In this document: piece after piece, positions 25,401 to 35,306 of the stretch
How positions within the stretch are numbered: the first letter of the stretch is position 1
How the letters are laid out: each line of letters starts with the position of its first letter
NCBI GenBank assembly: GCA_964035775.1
Contig: OZ038313.1
Coordinates: 1,178,001 to 1,242,000, forward strand
DNA length: 64,000 nt
Origin: Osedax frankpressi
Lineage: Eukaryota > Annelida > Polychaeta > Sabellida > Siboglinidae
Direction: 5' to 3'
The notes under the pieces: model-generated
The model's database searches: none
The model's input: only the letters and a program-made list of their open reading frames with translations
Told to the model about the DNA's origin: nothing
Made by a program: the position numbers and the translations under genes

Positions 25401-26069
25401 ATATTTTAAATTAATATTTTAGAAAATATATTGGCATGTAAGGTTATTCCATTATGCTTGTTTTGTTGTTTATTGAACAATTATTAGTCATAATTATAAT
25501 ATATATATTATAAATGAAATCTTCTTATATAGTTATATAAATTCATGTATATACTTTTATTAAAACTAATCATATTTACAGAAATATTAAAGCTAAATAA
25601 TAAGGAAAATAAAAATCTAATAAAAATAATTATATTAATCCACCAAATACAAAATCTGATACATTAAACATTTAACTTCTGTGAACAATTAATTCTCTAG
25701 AAGTTATAACCAAATTATAAAAATTATTGAGATTGTAAAAAATCATTATATTGTTTAGATAATTATATTTCTTTAGAACTCTGGTAGCACTGGTAAAGAA
25801 CAAAATATGTATCAATTATTATATATTAGAAACTTGATTGCTTACTTAAGTGTATACTGTATGTACAAATAATTAAATTACCTGAAATCACTAGACCATA
25901 ACATTAGATTGACAGTCAGTAACACCACTACAAATATTGCTATAATATTGTACGACTTCTTAAATCTTAAATTTTATTGAATAACTTTTTAAATATATAT
26001 TTTTTTAGATATAAATAATAAAGTAAAAATCATCTATAAAATTCAACTTATTAAATCATTATTTTTAGA
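19470..26069. other. Long AT-rich spacer before kelch gene 2
   Basis: No exon is supported in about 6.6 kb. It contains the short relic of the AGTAATTGTAAT array and a TA run near 21279-21291. Between about 21340 and 22260 it is visibly more diverged from units 1 and 3 than they are from each other. It also carries about 330 bp (25505-25845) shared with unit 3 and missing in unit 1. An 87-codon frame at 21992-22255 falls in the diverged part and has no recognisable domain. Confidence 0.6.
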
Positions 26070-28743
26070 ATGAATACCGAAGCAAAGAATATACTTGAAA
26101 ATTTAAAATCTATGCAGCAAGAAGGAATTCTGACAGATTTCACTATAGAAAATAATAGAGAATCTATCGAGGTTTTAATCTATCACATTACTCATATCTA
26201 GGTAGTCTGGATATTTTATTCTATTTTTTAACTATAAACTTTAGCCCAGTAAATTTAATAACACTGCCAGCAAAATAATATAATATAATAGATGTTTTCT
26301 AATGTCCTGTTCAATTTGTATGAGTTCTTGGGTGTTTGTAAACATAGAAATACTATAACTATATATATATTTAATTCTTTGTATGATATAAACTATAGAG
26401 AATATAACACATGTATAATATTTATATAGTTTAGTATTCATTCCATGGTAATAATGCAATAAAGTAATTTCTATATACATTTACATTACCTAAACAATGA
26501 AAACCAGAGTTTTAAATAGAATAAATTCCTAAGATCAAAGTTTAGTTACTCAGTAATTTAAATGTGATATGAAGTGAAGATAATATCAACACTGTATCAT
26601 ATCATATATATTTAGACAACTGGATGAATTCATGTATTATATCACATCTTATAGTATATTATATAACATTACATTATAATAAGTAATGTAATAATATATT
26701 AAATAAACATAGGAATGATTTATATGTTTAACACTTACACTTTATAAGATTAATACTATCTAGTCCTTTAGGTTACTAGTAAAGTATTTACATTAGGTTT
26801 ATAATGAGTTAATAATTAATAATTGTTTTTAATGATTATATTTATTGTAAATTATTTATTAACCATATAAGGAACTATTATTTATTGATCTAACTTCTAT
26901 TACATCATATAAACAGGTTCACAGAAATGTGTTGGCTGCTAGCAGTCAATACTTTAAAACTATGTTTCTCACAAAGATGAAGGAGTCTGCTGAACAAAGA
27001 GTAACATTAGATTACAATAAAGACATGTTCCAGCTTGTCTTAGACTACTTCTATTCTGGAGAAATCCAGATTAATAAAGATAACTTTGCTGGTGTTATGG
27101 AAATCTCACATTATTTACAGGTTTAATATTCACTCGTTAAGTAATGCATTGTATTTAATAAAATCTAACAATAACTCATTATCTTTCTTTAAATTACTTA
27201 ATTATTAAATTATAACTTTAGAATATATTATTAACATTTTTATTATCTATTTAACTTTTATTAAATTATTAAACATTAATATTTAAGAATATGACAATTA
27301 ACACTTTATTTAATATTAAAGATAAAAGCAGTAGTGTAATATTTAATAAATATCAAGTTAACTAATTAATGATCTATTCTGATATAAATTGATATTTGCA
27401 TACAACTAACACTACAATTAATGTGAATGCAGGTAGATGCTATTGTAAAGAGATGCAATGAATTCATTTGCAAATATCTACCAACGAACCCCTCGTCTCC
27501 TTTGCTGGAGTATATTTACACTTATGAGATGGGGATATCTCCAGAAGAGATTCTTCTGAAAGTAAAGTCTCAGCTAGAGTCTGTGTACACAGAAACTCTA
27601 GAGAAGTATGTGTTTCTGCGGACTACATTTACACAATTATTAACTATAATAAGTAATAGAGAATTAAATGCTAGGGATGAGTACGCTATAGTAAAGTGTG
27701 TAGTAATGTGGGTACTATATGATGTAGAAGATAGACTAACACATGCCAACTCATTGTTAGAACTTATAGATTGTGGTCTTTGTAGTAAAAGTATGATGTT
27801 AGAAAATAAATCTATTAATACAAATGTTCCATTGTTAGACAAACTCTTACAACAATTACACATAAAAATCTCTATTTTAAATGATGAATGTACCAAGGGT
27901 TTAATTAGACATTACGGGGTAGAGAGAATCAATGCTATAGAAGTGCCTAGAGAAGTGCCTGGAGCCATTAAGTCTAGTTCTAAGTCTCTATACCATGTGT
28001 CAGAAGATGGCATATACAACACTGCCACTAAAGAGAGACTAGTGCAATATAACTTTGGTGAAGTTGAGAATGTAATCTATATAAATAAACAATTGTTATT
28101 CATCTTCTCATTTAGTGGAGGTAAAATGTATAAATATAACAATGCCACTAAAGAAGTAGTTGTGTGTAGTTACCCAACAAACTATTTTGACTGGTTACCA
28201 ACTGTTAATGAAACATCAGATGGTAGATTAGTTGTTATTGGAGGCAGAAGGAGTAATGGGAGCTGTAGTAATGAAGTGAGATATTATAACATAGCTAATG
28301 ACTCATGGAGTAAAGGTCAAAGTTTACCTTATGGTGTAGGTTATCATACAACTGTAGTAGATGGAGATGACATTTATGTTATTGGTGGTTATAAAGTTAA
28401 TAAAGTAATACGTTATAGGAATGGCACATGGCAGACTTTATCTCCTTTATTAAACAATAGACATTGTCATATAGCTATGTTAGATGATAACTGTATTTAT
28501 GTATATGGAGGTGAATATAGAACTGACTGTGAATGTTACGACATCTTAACTGACCAGTGGTCAGTTATTGATAATGCTGTATACAAAAGTATTAACTATT
28601 ATAATTCTATTATTGATGTAAACAAACGTTTATTGTACACACGTGAAGGTGTTAATGTATATTCTATTTCTTTAGACAATAACATTAAATCTTTAGTATA
28701 TGAAAATGTATCTTGTCGTCGTTTAGTCCTAATGCATGTGTGA
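26070..28743 (+). CDS. BTB-BACK-kelch protein (KLHL-type), copy 2
   Basis: Exons are 26070-26171, 26917-27120 and 27433-28743, with the same phases and 538-residue length as copy 1. The BTB part differs at only a few residues (SIE for SIK, GEIQINKDN). BACK is nearly unchanged (CKYL for CEYL). In the kelch half, differences cluster around the blade loops: GGRRSNG, GVGYHT, NNRHCH and GGEYRTD replace GGLRSNG, GVGWHT, NNRYWH and GGDNRTD. Comparing exon 3 with copy 1 by eye, I count four silent codon changes and more than thirty replacements. The frame is intact and the splice sites are canonical. It is expected to act as a CUL3 adaptor; its substrate is unknown. Confidence 0.93.
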
Positions 28744-28765
28744 GTTATTATTATCTAATTGTGTC

Positions 28766-28771
28766 AATAAA
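28766..28771 (+). promoter_or_regulatory. Polyadenylation signal of kelch gene 2
   Basis: AATAAA shortly after the stop, in the same context as after copies 1 and 3. Confidence 0.65.
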
Positions 28772-29668
28772 TAATAAACTTTACTTCAATTGTTCTTTCT
28801 TACACTTTATATAAAATTCCTTTAGCATTGTTTTGTAATGCAATAATTTAATAAAATTCTAATCTGCATAATTTAATTAATTAAATAAAGTTTTTATTTT
28901 AAAAAAAGAGTTGTTATGTAAGTTTCAAATTAATTTAAATATAAATATTATTGTATAAATTCTAAATTGCCCAATTAAATAATATTATTGATCTATTTTT
29001 ATGTTATATTCCTTAATTTTGTTTTAAAAAAAAGATAAATAGTCTGAATTTTATTAATTATTCTGATAATTAATTTACTACACATAATTTGAAATATACA
29101 TACTATTAAATGTAATAATCTGACCAATCACAGTAAAGAAACATATCCCTAGATTAAAAGTAAATAAATAAAAGTTATTTCATTCATAAATGTATTGCAT
29201 TATTAGATGTGATATGAATTTTATATTACATAAGAAAGTGTCCATATAACATTGGATGTTTAATTATTACTGTTACATATAATGAGTTAAACTTATATTT
29301 AACACAATACATATTGATACAAATAATATTGTAATATATATACAAATAATATCTATTCTAATAAATGATATTAAGAGTATGCATTTAAATACACTGCAGT
29401 GTATTTTGATATAACTAAGATTAACTAATATCTCTGAATATTCATCTCTACAGTTATAAATTATAGTTAAGTATATCTGAATGTTGTATTAAATAGATAA
29501 TTGCAATTGTCATTTCATCGTATGAAGCAAGCAGTAGTTTATAAAAAGATGATTGTATATTCTTTTGTTATTTCCTATCAAATATAAATTAATTCATATT
29601 ATTATGTTAGTTATTAAATATATAGTAAATATATATCCTAATGTTAAGATATTTTACTACGTTATAGA

Positions 29669-29821
29669 TCAAGCGGAGACCATTTGACACATTCTAATTT
29701 GTCTGTTATATCCTTTGTATAGCTTAACGGATACTTTATTTGCTAAGTTGATGTAGACCTCTTTACTTAGGTCTTTGTCATTATCAAGTGACATCTCCTT
29801 GACGTGCGGAGTTCTTCCCAT
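29669..29821 (-). CDS. Small conserved open frame of unknown function, copy 1 of 2
   Basis: A 50-codon ATG-to-TGA frame lies in the less AT-rich block. It begins MGRTPHVKEMSLDNDKDLSK and ends RMCQMVSA. Its composition resembles real coding sequence, but no domain is recognised and it may be one exon of something larger. The copy at 56709 differs by two Lys-to-Glu changes. Function and expression are unknown. Confidence 0.25.
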   Translation of the reverse strand: MGRTPHVKEMSLDNDKDLSKEVYINLANKVSVKLYKGYNRQIRMCQMVSA

Positions 29822-31282
29822 TGTTATATTACATTAACCATTGTTTCCTTCGACAGCATTCGGTACAGTAGGATCCTAGTGAGAGGCAGATCTAGTGGTT
29901 TCTACAACAATTACGAGATGGCATATTTTGTTGAATCCGTTATGTAGTTATCTTCTCTTTAATTGAATTTACATGTTTTACATTTACTTTATTATCTCTT
30001 AACAAGACGAGAAAATATGTGTTTGTCGAGCATTATCTGACTTTTTGGATGTCCCGAGGATACATATATTACAACCCCTCCGACGTAGCCAACACATCGT
30101 GAGGTTGACTTAATCTCAGTAGATTTGTCGGAGTATGTTGTAAAATAAGATTTACATTCTTATCCGAAGGAATGAGCTTATAAGTACAGGACTTCATTGT
30201 CTTAGTCAAAGGCGGGATGTTGGATGTTGTCTATCGTGGGACGTTAACGGCTAGCTATTGCGCGTGTACTTTATGTGTGTAGTGTGGGTTTAAAACGCAG
30301 GGGCTACGGAGTTAATAATAAAGCTAGTTATATATGCAAGTTTAGTTGCGCGACACGACATTTACGTGTAAAGTTAATAAGTGATAATGTACAGATAACG
30401 GCCAAGTGTATAGCAACATATCACGAGATGTGTGATCATGCGTGACGGTAATTTAGATGACGTAATCAGTCTGTAAGATACACACGCATTCTACAGAAAT
30501 ATAATATATATTTCAACGCATCTCATATATTATATTAACAGACGTTCTTTAAATGTTCTTCTTGCCAAGAGAACCAAACATTTGAAGTGTTTACTATCCC
30601 AGTTCTTTACGACACAGAAATATATTATTATAAATTATCAATATTTGATTTTGTAATTATTATAAATATGAACTATTGTATTCAATATATCATCTATTTT
30701 ACTATATTATAGTTATATATTTAGTAATACCATATTAATAAAAACTATAAATAATATATTTATTAATATTTGTACTAAAATATGTAGGTATTATGTAAAA
30801 TTTGCTACAATATATGATATAATCATTCATAATTTTAAGAATAAACAGAATGCAGTTTAATTATAACTTCAAATGATATTTAAATATATTACTTTTATTT
30901 TTTATAAATATCAATACAAAAAAGTAGATTATATTTATTAATTAGTGAAGTAATTATAAATATATTTAGTTCAATTATTAGTAAATAGAATTAACTATTA
31001 GCAATATAACTTACATCGACGTTAAGAATATATATTATATTGTTTAATAAGAAAGTTTACAATTTAAAAATATTTTTGCATAGTGGTTACTGGTTCATAC
31101 GGCAGATGAGAAGATGGTATTCATTATTTAGGTTGAGCCGAGTGTATACGAGACTTGAATCCTTCATTGCGTTTACAGTGTCCCTGTTCAATCATCCAGT
31201 ACGACGTGCCAAGAATGGTTCAACGGATAAGGCAAAATGCCAAGTGTTGATGTCATGGGCGAGTTGTCATATGATACTTCCA

Positions 31283-31365
31283 GTATTAAAATAAGAAATA
31301 AAGCCTGCATTAGATTATATTAACCACCTACGTAACTAACTGAAAATATATAACTTACCAAACTA
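31283..31365. repeat. Direct repeat of a SUN-region exon start (pairs with 38683-38765)
   Basis: About 83 bases are nearly identical to 38683-38765. On the minus strand both read an intron ending TAATCTAATGCAG, then GCTTTATTTCTTATTTTAAT. After about 23 exonic bases the two part. The two copies bracket the SUN gene, and a further copy occurs near 58323. This looks like a truncated remnant of a neighbouring SUN copy or a duplication breakpoint. Confidence 0.75.
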
Positions 31366-31788
31366 TTTAAAATATCTATATTTATATTAATTTCATATTT
31401 TATTATTATTGTCATTAATAAATACAATATTAAATAATAGATTTTGTAGTTATTTAATATATACATTATTATCATCCATATTCACTTACATGGGAATGCA
31501 TATTAAAAATAAACAAAGAAAAATATTGATTTAAATAATGTTTTATTGTAAAATGATTTTAAAATTAATTTATTTATTTGAAAATTATATAAAAATAATA
31601 TCATGTCAAAATTATGAATTAATTAAATAACCTTAAATATGGCGTGTAAATCACAAATATACAAATATCAAGAACAATGTAATATAGTAAAAGTAAACAT
31701 ATAAAACAAAAAAGTAAAAATGTCATATCAAGTTATATTTGTAACAAAGAGATTTCATGATTTGCATTGCAACCAAATATAATATTAG

Positions 31789-33551
31789 TTACTTAACTGG
31801 TTTACCATGAACTCTGAACCTATATAAACATGTATATTTCTTATTTCCATGGTTACTAAGTATATTTAATTCAATAATACGATATAATCCGATGTTTTCC
31901 TGCTGAAAGTATTTGTTAATAATTAATTTGTAATATTTTTTTGAGATTTCAAATTATTAAAATACAAATTTTAAATGTTATAGTTTTTATAGCTATAAAA
32001 ATTGTTTTGTTTAATTAAATGGGATATGTTTAACTAATCATAGTTATACTTAATATAGTTATAGCTTTAATAATAATAAAGATATAATTGATAAATATAA
32101 ACTTATTGCAGTTGAGAATAGAAATAAAATGTTATTATTTATAATTATAAACTAATGTAGATGTTGATAATTATAATATAATCACAAATATTGATAATTA
32201 TAATGTAATACCATTATTGAAATTTAAATCGATTTTTTCATATACTAACTTCAATATAAAAAGTCTGAATTGGCGTTGAATCGTGTACATATTGAAACTC
32301 ACCCAGCGTCACTGGAGATTCATCAAATTCACTCTGCAGGCCCTGTTTTATTGCAGTTCTTAAGTAGTTTTATGTAAGAATGAAGCACGGATAAATAGAC
32401 AAAATATAGTAAATATATTATATTACACAATAATACAATAATACTATTCCGTTATAGATTGTCACAAATTCATTGATATCTATGCATTGCAAAGTTGTAA
32501 ATGATTATTATTACTTTTATTTGAATTTCTAAACTTTACAATAAAAGATCTAGATTAAATGATATCCACAATCGATATCAATTGTAAATTATCTAATATA
32601 TTAAATCTAGGTTATTCAATTTAAGTTTGTTAAAATATTTGAAAAATAGCAATATCATTGAAAACAATGATATATAAATTACATATCTAACTCATTAAAA
32701 AGTTATCTACTCTATTAAATAATATACATAATCAACTAATATATTACTATTCATTTCAATATTCAGTCAAATTGCTTTAAACAAACAGATGGGCTGCGCT
32801 TTATAAATATAAATTAGGAATTTTTCTAGTTTGAAAAATCTTAATATAGAAGGGAAATTATAAGGAAAAATGATATTAGCATTACTTTAATATAATTTAC
32901 TATACATCGCTTACCAAGATTTTAAAATCTTTGGGAGCACTGTCAATATGTCCGTCAAGCGTCAGTGAAGCCGGCACGTGGTCAATGGTGACAGCAGTCA
33001 CGCGGATGGGAATGGTCAGCAATACGGCGAGATGACCGCTGCTACCCACGAATGGCCAACAATTGCCTATGTTAGTCTGCGACTGTTAAGGGAAGACAGC
33101 TATCAAAAATAATTTTTAAATTATTTACTCATTCTTTTTATATTCTATTTAGATTTATTTATTATTATTTATATTGTTGTGTAATTTCAGATCAAACAAA
33201 TAATATAAATTAAAGTTTTTATAAGGAGTAAGAAATCAAATTATTGATAAACTAATATATTATTTTTTTTATTATTATAAAATCTATATATAATTAATTT
33301 CCTAATTTTAAAAACCTAATTATCCATTGAAATATTTAGCTATTAAATAACTTACTATTATTATTATCACTTTATGAACAATCAATAAAATAATTCCTTC
33401 TATTTTAATTATTTGTTATTTCATTGATTAGTTTTTGAAGTTTAGAGATATATTATATTAGATATTTTGAAATTATTATGTACAATATTTATACAACAAG
33501 AGTATAAACAAAAACAGATCAAAACTGTGATAAGGAACATTTCTCTATTGG

Positions 33552-33590
<39 letters not shown>

Positions 33591-35267
33591 ACATAGTATA
33601 CATATATATTCAATTACAATACATTTATTTTAAATATTATTATTATTCTGATTATAATCATAGATTTGGATTAGGGTAAATAGTGCATCTCAATTGTTCT
33701 CTTATATGTCCTCCTGTATGTCCTCTTGTATGTCCTCTTGTATGTTCACTTGTATGTCCTCTTGTATGTCCTCTTGTATGTCCTCTTGTATGTCCTCTTG
33801 TATGTCCTCTTGTATGTTCACTTGTATGTTCACTTATATGTTCACTTGTATGTTCACTTATATGTTCACTTGTATGTTCACTTGTATGTTCACTTGTATG
33901 TTCACTTGTATGTTCAATTGTATGTTCACTTGTATGTTCACTTGTATGTTCACTTGTATGTCCTCTTGTATGTCCTCTTGTATGTTCACTTGTATGTCCT
34001 CTTGTATGTTCACTTGTATGTTCACTTGTATGTCCTCTTGTATGTCCTCTTGTATGTCCTCTTGTATGTTCACTTGTATGTTCACTTGTATGTTCACTTG
34101 TATGTCCTCTTGTATGCCCTCTTGTATGTCCTCTTGTATGTCCTCTTGTATGCCCTCTTGTATGTCCTCTTGTATGTCCTATTGTATGTCCTCTTGTATG
34201 TTCACTTGTATGTCCTCTTGTACGTCCTCTTGTACGTCCTCTTGTATGTCCTCTTGTATGTTCACTTGTATGTTCACTTGTATGTTCACTTGTATGTTCA
34301 CTTGTATGTCCTCTTGTATGTCCTCTTGTATGTCCTCTTGTATGTCCTCTTGTATGTTCACTTGTATGTCCTCTTGTATGTTCACTTGTATGTCCTCTTG
34401 TATGTTCACTTGTATGTCCTCTTGTATGTTCACTTGTATGTCCTCTTGTATGTCCTCTTGTATGTCCTCTTGTATGTCCTCTTGTATGTCCTCTTGTATG
34501 TCCTCTTGTATGTCCTCTTGTATGTTCACTTGTATGTTCACTTGTATGTTCACTTGTATGTTCACTTGTATGTTCACTTGTATGTCCTCTTGTATGTCCT
34601 ATTGTATGCCCTCTTGTATGTCCTCTTGTATGTCCTCTTGTATGTCCTCTTGTATGTCCTCTTGTATGTCCTCTTGTATATTCACTTATATGTTCACTTG
34701 TATGTTCACTTATATGTCCTCTTGTATGTCCTCTTGTATGTTCACTTGTATGTTCACTTATATGTCCTCTTGTATGTCCTCTTGTATGTTCACTTGTATG
34801 TTTACTTGTATGTCCTCTTGTATGTCCTATTGTATGTCCTCTTGTATGTTCACTTGTATGTTCACTTGTATGTCCTCTTGTATGTCCTCTTGTATGTTCA
34901 CTTGTATGTTCACTTATATGTCCTCTTGTATGTCCTCTTGTATGTCCTCTTGTATGTCCTCTTGTATGTTCACTTGTATGTCCTCTTGTATGTCCTCTTG
35001 TATGTTCACTTGTATGTTCACTTGTATGTCCTCTTGTATGTTCACTTGTATGTTCACTTGTATGTTCACTTGTATGTTCACTTGTATGTTCACTTGTATG
35101 TTCACTTATATGTTCACTTGTATGTCCTCTTGTATGTTCACTTGTATGTCCTCTTGTATGTTCACTTATATGTCCTCTTGTATGTTCACAACCAGAAATT
35201 TAATGTTGGTATTTTGAATTGATTAACTTTTTAAAAATTTTAAATATTTAATATATATATATATATA

Positions 35268-35306
<39 letters not shown>

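Larger units (their letters stand above)
28772..31788. other. Spacer between kelch gene 2 and SUN gene, with a less AT-rich block
   Basis: The first 0.85 kb is AT-rich spacer. From about 29640 to 30600 base composition is clearly less AT-rich, with many CG dinucleotides. Unit 3 has the same block but unit 1 does not. No complete gene is visible in it; a 50-codon minus-strand frame is listed separately. From 31040 to 31294 an 84-codon plus-strand frame without an early ATG (YWFIRQMRRWYSLFRLSR) is conserved in unit 3, but no family is recognised. The remainder to the SUN stop codon is AT-rich. Confidence 0.5.

Noticed and set aside
27570-27896. 108-codon minus-strand frame
   Set aside because: Antisense shadow of BACK-domain coding sequence of kelch gene 2; interrupted in the sister copies.
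31040-31294. 84-codon plus-strand frame conserved in unit 3
   Set aside because: No ATG near the start, no recognisable domain. Conservation is explained by recent duplication, so it is noted within the spacer entry only.
33696-35188. CRISPR-like array
   Set aside because: Contiguous 12-mers with no unique spacers, in an intron of a eukaryotic gene.
33683-35222. Three overlapping plus-strand open frames of about 500 codons and minus-strand frames in the same place
   Set aside because: They are all products of a 12-bp tandem repeat, open in several phases at once, without proper starts, and inside an intron of the SUN gene.
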